DNA of 64,000 nucleotides from Brachionus manjavacas (taxonomy: Eukaryota; Rotifera; Eurotatoria; Ploima; Brachionidae): contig JAHQIY010000020.1 in NCBI GenBank assembly GCA_019054805.1, positions 1,116,001-1,180,000 on the forward strand, in the 5' to 3' direction. The stretch's first letter is position 1. Every line of letters starts with the position of its first letter. The notes under the pieces are model-generated. The model ran no database searches, was not told the origin of the DNA, and saw nothing but the letters and a program-made list of their open reading frames with translations. Positions 47,801 to 60,500 of this stretch are shown here, one piece after another. Both the position numbers and the translations under genes were made by a program.

Positions 47801-50800
47801 AATATTCGCATGAAAATTCACAAAGCCACCAATTTTGGAATCTAAGAAAAAAATTATTTTTCAATTTCGTTCCAAAAATTAACAAAATGTAAAATACACC
47901 TCTAAAATATAAAGTTTAAAAAACGGAAGGTTATATTGTTATATTAATATTGAGCTTTATCTATAAATCAGCTATGCTAAAAGACTGTGACTTTACCATT
48001 TTATTAAGGGCTATGATCCATATAGTTATTTGGAACAATCCCGTGACGAATACAGCAAATATTATCGTGAAGCTAATGAAAAATTTTGGAAAAAAACCAA
48101 ACGTCAGTCAGATGATGGACGGCTTAGATGGCCTGGTGACAGAACAATATGTAATTTGTACCTGAGAGTAGATCCACAGCTACATACCGAAATATTCAAT
48201 AATGAAGGAAACAAAGTAAACAAAAACGTGACAAATTTAAAAACAAATTTTAAATTTTCATTTCAAACAAAGGACATGGATAAAACAACTACATTTTTGC
48301 TTTTCTACTTAAACAAGCATGTAGAAGCCCTCAACACAATCTACAATAGTCTACCATTCTACGATCAAAACAAAGAAAAATACTTAATAGGCCTTCAGTT
48401 CATGATTTATAGAACAAAAATAATAACCCAGGAGCAATGCCAAAACGGCACTGGTTTGTCACCGGAGGAGCTAAAATTGTGCGAGCCTTACTTGGATGTG
48501 TCAAGTTTTTTAAACTACGTCTCACTGGACAACTTTACAGACTATTGTTTGTCTTACACATTTACAGCCCGTGATTTTACTGACGGGACACTGGGTCTGG
48601 CTTGGGTGGCCAAATTAGCAGGCAGTGTTGGTGGTGTTTGCGAAAAACGTCAAACATTGCAAGGTGTTGCCAAAAGTCTCAACAGTGGTATAGTGACAGT
48701 GGTTAATTATCAATCGAGAGTGCCCGAAGCTGTTTCTCAGATAACATTTGCACACGAAATAGGACACAATTTTGGCTCAGAACACGATCCTGACGATCCA
48801 TCTTGCTCGCCCGGATCAAGCAGAGGTGGAAATTACATCATGTACAGACGTGCCACCACTGGCACTGACAAGAATAACAGAAATTTCTCGACATGCAGTC
48901 GGGATCAAATGGGACCCATTGTTCACAATCTAATTTCTGGGCCTAAATTCTGCTTCAAGCGTAAGATCTTAATTTTTTATTATAAATTCAATATTTTTTA
49001 AAATTAACAGTGTTCAATTTCTTTTAAAGTCATTTGACTTCACTTTAAATTTTGACATTGAAAATTGTAAATTTGAATTTTAGAACAATTTACTAAAGAT
49101 AATAAGATAAAAAGTCTTAAAACTATTAAATTAAAAAAGACTTAATAATCAAAATAATGATAAAATAATTTTCTTGACTTAAAAAAATTTTCTATTTTTG
49201 TTTATTTTTAAATCTATTTTTGAATTGATGATCATTTCTACTACAACTACACTACTGCTATGATAAACTTTTTTTACGAAATTTTTAGTAAATTTTAGTA
49301 AATATACAAAGGACAAAAAAAAGAAAAAATGGCGATTTTTAGGAATTTTTCTTTTATTTTTAGAAAATTAAAATGAAAATTGAAAAAAAAATACGAAATT
49401 TTACGTAAATTTTTATTATAAAAAAAATTGAAAAATGGTAAATTTTAGTAAAGTCAAGTTACTTATTGTCTTTGAAGAAACTTTTAAAAATTAGTTTTTT
49501 TTTTGCATAATTCCGTTTAATTAAAATATGAATTGTATAAATATTATATGTACCCCGTGAAAAGTTAAAAAAATGTTATTGAACTACCAGTGATTTAGGC
49601 TGCCTAATTTTGTGACCGTGATGTATAACCGATTTCGCAGACCAACACTTAAATTGAAAAAAATTGAAAAAAAGAAAATAAAAAATTATAAGTTTGAATT
49701 TTTTAAAAACTAATAAGATATAGTTTATGCTCAAATGAAAAATCAAGCTTTATAATTAATAATTTGTTTATGTTTTAATAGCTTTTGTTATAATTCTTAA
49801 CATTTTTTACTTAAAATGAATTTTTATTTATTTTTTTATTTGTTTTTTCTCTTGTAAAGTAAAGTATTTCTTCTCTTATTGATTTTTGATATGATCTACT
49901 TGGATAATATTAGTTGAATTCATCTTTCAGATAAAAAATAATGTGATAACCAAATAGAAAAGTGAACTTGTGAGCAATTTATTTTAAATTGTATAAAATT
50001 CTATAAAAATATGAAACTTAAAATTTGTTTATATATTTTTTTTAAATTTATGTAAACTAATATTCATTTTGAAAAAGCATTTAATGTTTTATTTGAACAA
50101 AATTGCTCCCAACTTCACTCTCTCATAGTCAACAATTTATTTTTTAATATTGGAATTATTATAGGTTGTAAATGGAGAAAAACTTATTATCAATTATTTT
50201 TTTGTATTCAGAAATATTTGTTGTTGATGGAAAAAAATACAAATCAGCGCCAAAACGATTTATTTTTTCAAAATTTTTAAATTTTTATTTTTTCTTTTTG
50301 TTTAAAAAAAAAAATACAAATTTTTCAGCCATAGTGTTTTAAAAAGAAATTTTCCTCATTTTTTTATAGAGTACAGTGGTTCGTTATGTGGAAATGGCAT
50401 AGTTGAAGAAGGCGAGGAATGTGATTGTGGTTATGGAACAGATTGTAAGGAAGCATGTTGCATTGACGCTAGCCAAGAAATAAACAAATGTAAGCTGAGG
50501 CCAGGAAAAGCGTGCAGCCCGAGCCAAGGTCCATGCTGTGACAACTCTTGCAATTTCGCCTCGCAAAACACCATTTGCATGAACAGCAACGAGTGCTTGA
50601 AAAATGTTTTTTGTTCCGGTAAGAACGCTTCATGTCCCCGCGACGATCCAGTATTTTTCAAAGCGGACAAAACCGAGTGCAATTCGGGTACCCAAGTTTG
50701 CAGATCGGGAATATGCTCCGGGTCAATATGTGAAAAATACGAAATGAAGCAGTGTTTTATAGAAGGCGACCTAAAAGACAAAACCCAAGACAAGTCAATT

Positions 50801-53800
50801 TTATGCCATTTAGCATGCATTGGTCAAAAAACCGGACACATTTGCACTGACTCATTTGAAATAGCCGAAATGAAAAACAAAAACAATTCAAATGGATTAA
50901 TTCTAAAACCAGGCTCGCCATGTGTCGGCACCCAGGGCTACTGTGACATATTCTCGAAGTGCAGAGCCGTTGACGCCGAAGGACCTTTGGTCCGGCTTAA
51001 AAACGTGCTCCTAGATCCAAAAACTTTGTCTTCTATTCGCATGTGGATAACAACCTATTGGTGGGCAGCCTCTCTCATTGTGGTCGGACTCATTGTGTTC
51101 ATGATAGCTTTCATCAAAGTCTGCTCGGTGCACACACCGTCAAGTAATCCGCGCAAACCACCGGCCCTCAAGATAACCGAGACTCTGAGAAGACCAATAA
51201 AAAGGGTTGGTAACTTTTTTTTAAGCTTTTGCAGACTTGTTTTTGGATCACAAGTTCAAGTCTAAGTCAAGATTGTGAAACTCAGTACAAAAGAACGGAA
51301 CAAAATAAGAAAAAAATCTTTGTAGTTTTTGTAGGTTAAAAAATAATCATTGACTTGAAAAAAAAATTTAGTAATTGATTTCACTTGAAAAATTCTAAAA
51401 GTATAAATGTAAGAAATTTACTTGAATTGAAAAAATAAGTAATCGATTTTACTTGAAAATGGGTAAGAGACAAAATTATCCCGTTTTTTTTATCCCCAAA
51501 AAAAATAAGAAATATGTAACGAAAAATTAAAAAAAAAAAATTTAAGTATTAAAGATTAATTCCAAAATTGAAAAATAATAAAAAAATGGATTATTTTAAA
51601 GTTTTTATAGGAATAAAAATAGTTAAATTGATTTAAAAATGTTAAAATATGTTTTAAAAAAAGTGCACGTAAAATTGGTTGGTTTTGTGAAATTCAGTAC
51701 AAATTTATAAAAAGAACAGAAAAAAATGTACTAAAATTGAATAACTTTTTCTTAAAGGTTTAAACTTATTTTTGTAAATGCATCATAGTGCAACATTCAA
51801 AGTTGCATCAAAAATTAGCAGACTTTTACAGTTGATGCAACTTTGAATGTTGCTGCATTCACATAATTAATTTCAAACAAATAGAAAAAAAGTTATTTAA
51901 TTTTTTTACACTTTGTTCTGTTCTTTTGAACTGAACTTCACAGAACCAAATTGTTTAATTTTTTGTGTTTGAATTGAAAAAGATTGAAAAAGTGTGATGT
52001 TTTAGATTTTTTTACTGTTTCAAAAAAATACAATTTTAAGTTTATATTGCAAGCATTTTTATATATTTTTATTTGGAATTTTGAAAAAAAATATTGAAAA
52101 TTCTTTCTTAACTCTTAAACAATTCATTTATTTATTAATTTTTATTTTTGCCAAGCAAATGCTCCTTCAGAATAAAAAATACATGAAAAAACATGAAAAA
52201 AAGTTAAATAATATAGAATAAAATAAAAATAAAAAAAAAAAGATAAATAATTCATTAGATTAAATTTTATATTCAATCGATGAAAATAAAGTTAATTAAT
52301 AGAATGCCTATTTGTCGAAACTGATATAAAAATTAGTGAATAATTTTTTTTTTTTTTTTTGAAGGAGCTTTATAAATAGCATTTGCTCTGATCTAGTTGA
52401 TTTGGTACTACCATTTCAAAAATCCCTAATACCCAAATACGTTCTCTACTTAAATCTTTGCCTTTCAGCATAAATGATAAAAATTAAAGAAATTAAAAAA
52501 TAAAAAAAATTAAAATTAATTTTTCACCCTTCAAGTGTTTGACTTTGGGGAACAAAGAATTGTTCCAGTAACAGGTGAACCAAAGTTTACCTAAGCGACT
52601 AGACCCGAAAGACTTTGTTTTCTTCTTAAATTCTTAAATTCTTAAATTTTTGGGTTTAGTGATAATTTCCTTTCGTTTGTTGCATTTTAACAAATACTTT
52701 ATTTATGAAAAATGGAAAACAGAGCGTAGATAGTTTTTTAAACTACAAATATTATCTTTAAGGATCATCATATCACAAACCCAAAGTCAAATTTTATAAA
52801 AACTCTAAGTTTTTCAAGTTTAGTTATAAAAATCTGTAATATTTTATTTAACGGAAGCGGATAATCATTGAGATAGTAGTAGTAGTAGTAGTAGTTTTGA
52901 CTGTAGCTGGCTAGCCAGCGAGTGTGCTGATAAGGCACACTATGACAGCTGATGTGATTGATTGCTGCTCATCCAGCAATCAATGCCTGCTTTAAAGCTG
53001 TTAACATTAGGGGCTTCAACTAATTGATTTGGCAGTGAGTTCCATATGTTAGCGGTTATGTTGAAAAAAAAGTTATCTCTATGATGGAGCCTCGAAATTT
53101 CTTTGTGATATTTGAAGCAGTGACCTCTTCCTAGGATTTTGGTGACATTAAAATTGTTTAATGTTTAACTTTTAATCTTAATTTTCGGAATAAATTTTTT
53201 TGGCATAAACAAAATCAAGATATTTTTCTTATTTAACAATTAAGCATTATTTTCTTTTTTAAATCGTGATTTATTACTTATTTTAGAAAACGGGATAAAT
53301 TGGCTGGAAATCTTGAAAATGCTAAAAGTATAAATTTAAGTAATTTACTTGAATTGAAAAAAAATAAGTAATTTTACTTAAAAATCAAATTTTATTTTGA
53401 TTAATTAAAAGTAATTAATTGATTTTACTTGACTTGACTTGTAAGTTAAAAACAATTCTGCTTTTTGCGAATTCTCTGCATCAACAAAGCCAAACTATTT
53501 TTTCAGATAGGCGTCTTAAATGAACCAAGGTTTAATCCTACGACTACAAATACAACTTTTTTCTCATAAATTGGTAAAAACTAATGCTAAACTAACTCTA
53601 AAAAAATTCAGACTAATGCTCCTTGTCAAAGTGGATTTAAAAATTAATTGCTAATTTTTTTTTTTTAAGATTCCACATCCACACTGGCATCATCACCAAA
53701 GCCGCAATAAGTCCTCAGAAGGTTCTAAGCCAAGTCGACAACAGGTCATAAACGAGAAGGCGTCTAAATATCAAAAAGAGGAAAAACCGGACAGAAAAAA

Positions 53801-54068
53801 CAAAGAAGCGCTGCAAGCGATAAAAGTCCCGAGCAAAAAGAGGAATAGGAGCAATGAGCCGATTCATTACTACAGTCAGAATCATCCATTGCACCCGATA
53901 AAATCTGGTCATGAGAAAAAAGTGGGTAACAAATCTAACAGATCGAAATCGGCCGAACAGGGTCAACACAGATTGGAACCCAAGAGGCTCGAAGAGACAA
54001 AGAGACAAAATCGCGAAAAAAGACCAAACATAAGAGTATGTCCCCAAAAAAGCACAAGTCAGATATAA
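44844..54068 (+). CDS. ADAM10: ADAM10 metalloprotease (Kuzbanian-type)
   Basis: Membrane-anchored sheddase that cleaves Notch and other ectodomains. Exons 44844-44946, 45001-45596, 48009-48960, 50370-51205 and 53670-54068 give 961 residues (human 748). Order: a signal/anchor stretch (LFIFIYLLNVVPSQG), a prodomain with SGSIIDGVFYGTI, a furin-type site KKTKR (261-265), the catalytic domain with DGTLGLAWV and the zinc motif HEIGHNFGSEH (482-492), a cysteine-rich disintegrin region (CGNGIVEEGEECDCG, SPSQGPCC, GSICEKY), a transmembrane helix near 777-799, and the juxtamembrane CSVHTPSSNP shared with human ADAM10. The cytosolic tail is long (about 160 residues), starts with a His-rich run (HPHWHHH) and is very basic; the human tail is about 55 residues. 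Introns of 2.4, 1.4 and 2.5 kb carry repeats. The last exon joins in frame, so the tail is probable but should be confirmed by transcript. Confidence 0.93.
45597..48008 (+). other. ADAM10 intron 2
   Basis: This 2.4-kb intron carries a transposase-like N-terminal fragment on the opposite strand (46434-46730) and, near 45646, a GCCAATTCTGGCGATGT repeat resembling one at 1335. The rest is A/T-rich with nothing recognised. Confidence 0.55.
46434..46730 (-). pseudogene. Acidic fragment resembling a piggyBac-type transposase N-terminus
   Basis: A 98-residue frame starts MSRRKAALQAFELLRNADD, is followed by a long Asp/Glu/Asn run and ends near NGTIWIRLKYG. A short basic start plus an acidic stretch is usual for N-termini of piggyBac-like transposases, but no DDD core follows. 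Around it, at 46845-46880 and 47025-47065, GGGTCCAAAAAACCCCTCTA and AGGGTCTTTAAAACCCCTTG could be decayed ends. It lies antisense in an ADAM10 intron. A simple low-complexity open frame is the alternative. Confidence 0.35.
48961..50369 (+). other. ADAM10 intron 3
   Basis: This 1.4-kb intron is A/T-rich. Apart from the repeat at 49250-49455, no feature is recognised. Confidence 0.5.
49250..49455. repeat. Copy of the TTTACGTAAAAT-type dispersed repeat
   Basis: GCTATGATAAACTTTTTTTA followed by CGAAATTTTTAGTAAA, then AAAATGGCGATTTTTAGG, AAATTAAAATGAAAATTG and ATGGTAAATTTTAGTAAAG correspond, partly in inverse order, to words at 5263-5560 and 6330-6510 in the ITPR intron. It is likely a nonautonomous relative of the Tc1-like element there. 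Confidence 0.55.
51675..51955. mobile_element. Foldback element of about 280 bp
   Basis: The outer arms TTGGTTTTGTGAAATTCAGT (51676 on) and its inverse ending CTTCACAGAACCAAA (to about 51951) enclose an inner, nearly perfect hairpin: GCAACATTCAAAGTTGCATC (about 51791-51812) against its inverse (51832-51853). Related outer-arm words occur at 51283-51310 (GTGAAACTCAGTACAAAAGA) and about 36597-36630 (GTGAAATTAAGTACAAAAAG). A small family of nonautonomous elements is therefore likely. Confidence 0.65.
52125..52405. repeat. LINE 3' tails in both orientations
   Basis: GCCAAGCAAATGCTCCTTCA plus GAATAAAA at 52152-52180 (minus-strand tail) and TTTTTTGAAGGAGCTTTATA near 52355-52375 (plus-strand tail) repeat the terminal motif of the LINE family. 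They face each other around about 170 bp of A/T-rich sequence. Confidence 0.5.
52876..53165 (-). mobile_element. LINE ORF2 C-terminal fragment with microsatellite tail
   Basis: The minus strand from about 53163 to the stop at 52942-52940 reads continuously: TKILGRGHCFKYHKEISRLH, HRDNFFFNITANIWNSLPNQ, then APNVNSFKAGIDCW. WNSLP and the NSFK..ID.W pattern are standard for the last residues of CR1/L2/Jockey-type ORF2. The 3' end runs into a TAG/CTA triplet microsatellite (52876-52893). The frame is uninterrupted over about 70 codons, so this copy is younger than the others. It is another LINE family by sequence. Confidence 0.75.
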
Positions 54069-54555
54069 TAAGCAAAATGCCGAATGGAAAGGATAAAAAT
54101 CAGAAAATGAGAAACAAATCAAGTACCGAGACATCCTCAATTGATGCATAGACGTTCCGTTTATACAAAAGTCGATTATTTTAGCCAATTTGTAAATTAA
54201 AATCGCTTTATATAAAATAATTTTTTTTTCATTTAATACCATTAATTTGGATAAATTTTTTAATGTAAATTTTATCAAATTTAAAAAAATAATAAAATAT
54301 GATGTCGTCTCTTTAAATCTACCAAAAAATCATATTTTCTAAATTAAATAGCAAAAAAAGTAAATTTTGAATTGTATTTTTTTTTTAACAATAAAAAATA
54401 AATATAGACTTTGAAAAAAAAATATTTTCTGTAACCTGGCCTAAATATTCTTTACCTAAGAAAGTGTTCCGTTATGCGGTACATTGAGATTAGCTTCCCA
54501 GTCACAAAAAAAACGATGATTAATCGATGAAAACTGATAGATAAATCATTAATGA
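54069..54555. other. ADAM10 3' flank
   Basis: A/T-rich sequence between the ADAM10 stop and the first unit of the tandem array. It should contain the ADAM10 3' UTR and polyadenylation signal; several AATAAA-like words occur but cannot be told from chance in this composition. Confidence 0.5.
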
Positions 54556-57500
54556 ATAGCCTGAACATTTTGTACTGACACCAAGTGTGCGTGTATGAAA
54601 AGTCTCCCTCCCATTTTTTCATCCGGACTTGGGACCGGCAATGGTATGGTTACGACTCAACAATCTGCCGACAAAGTTACTATGGGACGTTCATCATAAA
54701 CAGCGCCACTCATCCGAGCACTTAAAGGCTGCGAACTCGGCAACTATTTAGACTAGCTTGGAACCACAAACCAAGCGTATCTATAGATGGATACAAGCAT
54801 ATCCAAAAAAGATACTTTACTTTTTTCACTAAGTACTAAGGGTCTGCCAGACACGTCATCAGCTCTTGCTTGTAAGCCTCCTTGCCCCGGCCGCTAGGCA
54901 TCTGCATCTTCACCGCCCCTCCTCATTTTCTCATCCGGACTTGGGACCGGCCTTAGGTAGAGTTAGCAGTTTAGGTTTTGATTTTTCGAAAATTTGATTT
55001 TCTTTATTTGACTATTTCTGAAAAAATAAAACAATCAAAAGAAGAAAATCTGAATTAGAATGAAAGTTCTCTTCCGAGAAAAACAAAAATAAAAAATGGA
55101 ATAATAAATAATAAAATGTTTAATCTAAATAAAATTTTTAAAAAATATTTTCTTTTGTTAAAATGACATTTCGACTCTGACAAATATTTTTCTGTTTCCT
55201 AGCCTGAACATTTTGTACTGACACCAAGTGTGCGTGTATGAAAAGTCTCCCTCCCATTTTTTCATCCGGACTTGGGACCGGCAATGGTATGGTTACGACT
55301 CAACAATCTGCCGACAAAGTTACTATGGGACGTTCATCATAAACAGCGCCACTCATCCGAGCACTTAAAGGCTGCGAACTCGGCAACTATTTAGACTAGC
55401 TTGGAACCACAAACCAAGCGTATCTATAGATGGATACAAGCATATCCAAAAAAGATACTTTACTTTTTTCACTAAGTACTAAGGGTCTGCCAGACACGTC
55501 ATCAGCTCTTGCTTGTAAGCCTCCTTGCCCCGGCCGCTAGGCATCTGCATCTTCACCGCCCCTCCTCATTTTCTCATCCGGACTTGGGACCGGCCTTAGG
55601 TAGAGTTAGCAGTTTAGGTTTTGATTTTTCGAAAATTTGATTTTCTTTATTTGACTATTTCTGAAAAAATAAAACAATCAAAAGAAGAAAATCTGAATTA
55701 GAATGAAAGTTCTCTTCCGAGAAAAACAAAAATAAAAAATGGAATAATAAATAATAAAATGTTTAATCTAAATAAAATTTTTAAAAAATATTTTCTTTTG
55801 TTAAAATGACATTTCGACTCTGACAAATATTTTTCTGTTTCCTAGCCTGAACATTTTGTACTGACACCAAGTGTGCGTGTATGAAAAGTCTCCCTCCCAT
55901 TTTTTCATCCGGACTTGGGACCGGCAATGGTATGGTTACGACTCAACAATCTGCCGACAAAGTTACTATGGGACGTTCATCATAAACAGCGCCACTCATC
56001 CGAGCACTTAAAGGCTGCGAACTCGGCAACTATTTAGACTAGCTTGGAACCACAAACCAAGCGTATCTATAGATGGATACAAGCATATCCAAAAAAGATA
56101 CTTTACTTTTTTCACTAAGTACTAAGGGTCTGCCAGACACGTCATCAGCTCTTGCTTGTAAGCCTCCTTGCCCCGGCCGCTAGGCATCTGCATCTTCACC
56201 GCCCCTCCTCATTTTCTCATCCGGACTTGGGACCGGCCTTAGGTAGAGTTAGCAGTTTAGGTTTTGATTTTTCGAAAATTTGATTTTCTTTATTTGACTA
56301 TTTCTGAAAAAATAAAACAATCAAAAGAAGAAAATCTGAATTAGAATGAAAGTTCTCTTCCGAGAAAAACAAAAATAAAAAATGGAATAATAAATAATAA
56401 AATGTTTAATCTAAATAAAATTTTTAAAAAATATTTTCTTTTGTTAAAATGACATTTCGACTCTGACAAATATTTTTCTGTTTCCTAGCCTGAACATTTT
56501 GTACTGACACCAAGTGTGCGTGTATGAAAAGTCTCTCCCATTTTTTCATCCGGACTTGGGACCGGCAATGGTATGGTTACGACTCAACAATCTGCCGACA
56601 AAGTTACTATGGGACGTTCATCATAAACAGCGCCACTCATCCGAGCACTTAAAGGCTGCGAACTCGGCAACTATTTAGACTAGCTTGGAACCACAAACCA
56701 AGCGTATCTATAGATGGATACAAGCATATCCAAAAAAAGATACTTTACTTTTTTCACTAAGTACTAAGGGTCTGCCAGACACGTCATCAGCTCTTGCTTG
56801 TAAGCCTCCTTGCCCCGGCCGCTAGGCATCTGCATCTTCACCGCCCCTCCTCATTTTCTCATCCGGACTTGGGACCGGCCTTAGGTAGAGTTAGCAGTTT
56901 AGGTTTTGATTTTTCGAAAATTTGATTTTCTTTATTTGACTATTTCTGAAAAAATAAAACAATCAAAAGAAGAAAATCTGAATTAGAATGAAAGTTCTCT
57001 TCCGAGAAAAACAAAAATAAAAAATGGAATAATAAATAATAAAATGTTTAATCTAAATAAAATTTTTAAAAAATATTTTCTTTTGTTAAAATGACATTTC
57101 GACTCTGACAAATATTTTTCTGTTTCCTAGCCTGAACATTTTGTACTGACACCAAGTGTGCGTGTATGAAAAGTCTCCCTCCCATTTTTTCATCCGGACT
57201 TGGGACCGGCAATGGTATGGTTACGACTCAACAATCTGCCGACAAAGTTACTATGGGACGTTCATCATAAACAGCGCCACTCATCCGAGCACTTAAAGGC
57301 TGCGAACTCGGCAACTATTTAGACTAGCTTGGAACCACAAACCAAGCGTATCTATAGATGGATACAAGCATATCCAAAAAAGATACTTTACTTTTTTCAC
57401 TAAGTACTAAGGGTCTGCCAGACACGTCATCAGCTCTTGCTTGTAAGCCTCCTTGCCCCGGCCGCTAGGCATCTGCATCTTCACCGCCCCTCCTCATTTT

Positions 57501-60500
57501 CTCATCCGGATTTGGGACCGGCCTTAGGTAGAGTTAGCAGTTTAGGTTTTGATTTTTCGAAAATTTGATTTTCTTTATTTGACTATTTCTGAAAAAATAA
57601 AACAATCAAAAGAAGAAAATCTGAATTAGAATGAAAGTTCTCTTCCGAGAAAAACAAAAATAAAAAATGGAATAATAAATAATAAAATGTTTAATCTAAA
57701 TAAAATTTTTAAAAAATATTTTCTTTTGTTAAAATGACATTTCGACTCTGACAAATATTTTTCTGTTTCCTAGCCTGAACATTTTGTACTGACACCAAGT
57801 GTGCGTGTATGAAAAGTCTCCCTCCCATTTTTTCATCCGGACTTGGGACCGGCAATGGTATGGTTACGACTCAACAATCTGCCGACAAAGTTACTATGGG
57901 ACGTTCATCATAAACAGCGCCACTCATCCGAGCACTTAAAGGCTGCGAACTCGGCAACTATTTAGACTAGCTTGGAACCACAAACCAAGCGTATCTATAG
58001 ATGGATACAAGCATATCCAAAAAAAGATACTTTACTTTTTTCACTAAGTACTAAGGGTCTGCCAGACACGTCATCAGCTCTTGCTTGTAAGCCTCCTTGC
58101 CCCGGCCGCTAGGCATCTGCATCTTCACCGCCCCTCCTCATTTTCTCATCCGGACTTGGGACCGGCCTTAGGTAGAGTTAGCAGTTTAGGTTTTGATTTT
58201 TCGAAAATTTGATTTTCTTTATTTGACTATTTCTGAAAAAATAAAACAATCAAAAGAAGAAAATCTGAATTAGAATGAAAGTTCTCTTCCGAGAAAAACA
58301 AAAATAAAAAATGGAATAATAAATAATAAAATGTTTAATCTAAATAAAATTTTTAAAAAATATTTTCTTTTGTTAAAATGACATTTCGACTCTGACAAAT
58401 ATTTTTCTGTTTCCTAGCCTGAACATTTTGTACTGACACCAAGTGTGCGTGTATGAAAAGTCTCCCTCCCATTTTTTCATCCGGACTTGGGACCGGCAAT
58501 GGTATGGTTACGACTCAACAATCTGCCGACAAAGTTACTATGGGACGTTCATCATAAACAGCGCCACTCATCCGAGCACTTAAAGGCTGCGAACTCGGCA
58601 ACTATTTAGACTAGCTTGGAACCACAAACCAAGCGTATCTATAGATGGATACAAGCATATCCAAAAAAGATACTTTACTTTTTTCACTAAGTACTAAGGG
58701 TCTGCCAGACACGTCATCAGCTCTTGCTTGTAAGCCTCCTTGCCCCGGCCGCTAGGCATCTGCATCTTCACCGCCCCTCCTCATTTTCTCATCCGGACTT
58801 GGGACCGGCCTTAGGTAGAGTTAGCAGTTTAGGTTTTGATTTTTCGAAAATTTGATTTTCTTTATTTGACTATTTCTGAAAAAATAAAACAATCAAAAGA
58901 AGAAAATCTGAATTAGAATGAAAGTTCTCTTCCGAGAAAAACAAAAATAAAAAATGGAATAATAAATAATAAAATGTTTAATCTAAATAAAATTTTTAAA
59001 AAATATTTTCTTTTGTTAAAATGACATTTCGACTCTGACAAATATTTTTCTGTTTCCTAGCCTGAACATTTTGTACTGACACCAAGTGTGCGTGTATGAA
59101 AAGTCTCCTCCCATTTTTTCATCCGGACTTGGGACCGGCAATGGTATGGTTACGACTCAACAATCTGCCGACAAAGTTACTATGGGACGTTCATCATAAA
59201 CAGCGCCACTCATCCGAGCACTTAAAGGCTGCGAACTCGGCAACTATTTAGACTAGCTTGGAACCACAAACCAAGCGTATCTATAGATGGATACAAGCAT
59301 ATCCAAAAAAAGATACTTTACTTTTTTCACTAAGTACTAAGGGTCTGCCAGACACGTCATCAGCTCTTGCTTGTAAGCCTCCTTGCCCCGGCCGCTAGGC
59401 ATCTGCATCTTCACCGCCCCTCCTCATTTTCTCATCCGGACTTGGGACCGGCCTTAGGTAGAGTTAGCAGTTTAGGTTTTGATTTTTCGAAAATTTGATT
59501 TTCTTTATTTGACTATTTCTGAAAAAATAAAACAATCAAAAGAAGAAAATCTGAATTAGAATGAAAGTTCTCTTCCGAGAAAAACAAAAATAAAAAATGG
59601 AATAATAAATAATAAAATGTTTAATCTAAATAAAATTTTTAAAAAATATTTTCTTTTGTTAAAATGACATTTCGACTCTGACAAATATTTTTCTGTTTCC
59701 TAGCCTGAACATTTTGTACTGACACCAAGTGTGCGTGTATGAAAAGTCTCCCTCCCATTTTTTCATCCGGACTTGGGACCGGCAATGGTATGGTTACGAC
59801 TCAACAATCTGCCGACAAAGTTACTATGGGACGTTCATCATAAACAGCGCCACTCATCCGAGCACTTAAAGGCTGCGAACTCGGCAACTATTTAGACTAG
59901 CTTGGAACCACAAACCAAGCGTATCTATAGATGGATACAAGCATATCCAAAAAAGATACTTTACTTTTTTCACTAAGTACTAAGGGTCTGCCAGACACGT
60001 CATCAGCTCTTGCTTGTAAGCCTCCTTGCCCCGGCCGCTAGGCATCTGCATCTTCACCGCCCCTCCTCATTTTCTCATCCGGACTTGGGACCGGCCTTAG
60101 GTAGAGTTAGCAGTTTAGGTTTTGATTTTTCGAAAATTTGATTTTCTTTATTTGACTATTTCTGAAAAAATAAAACAATCAAAAGAAGAAAATCTGAATT
60201 AGAATGAAAGTTCTCTTCCGAGAAAAACAAAAACAAAAAATGGAATAATAAATAATAAAATGTTTAATCTAAATAAAATTTTTAAAAAATATTTTCTTTT
60301 GTTAAAATGACATTTCGACTCTGACAAATATTTTTCTGTTTCCTAGCCTGAACATTTTGTACTGACACCAAGTGTGCGTGTATGAAAAGTCTCCCTCCCA
60401 TTTTTTCATCCGGACTTGGGACCGGCAATGGTATGGTTACGACTCAACAATCTGCCGACAAAGTTACTATGGGACGTTCATCATAAACAGCGCCACTCAT

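Larger units (their letters stand above)
51206..53669 (+). other. ADAM10 intron 4
   Basis: This 2.5-kb intron separates the transmembrane exon from the tail exon. It contains a foldback element (51675-51955), LINE tails (52128-52400) and a LINE ORF2 end (52876-53165). Between them the sequence is A/T-rich. Confidence 0.55.
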
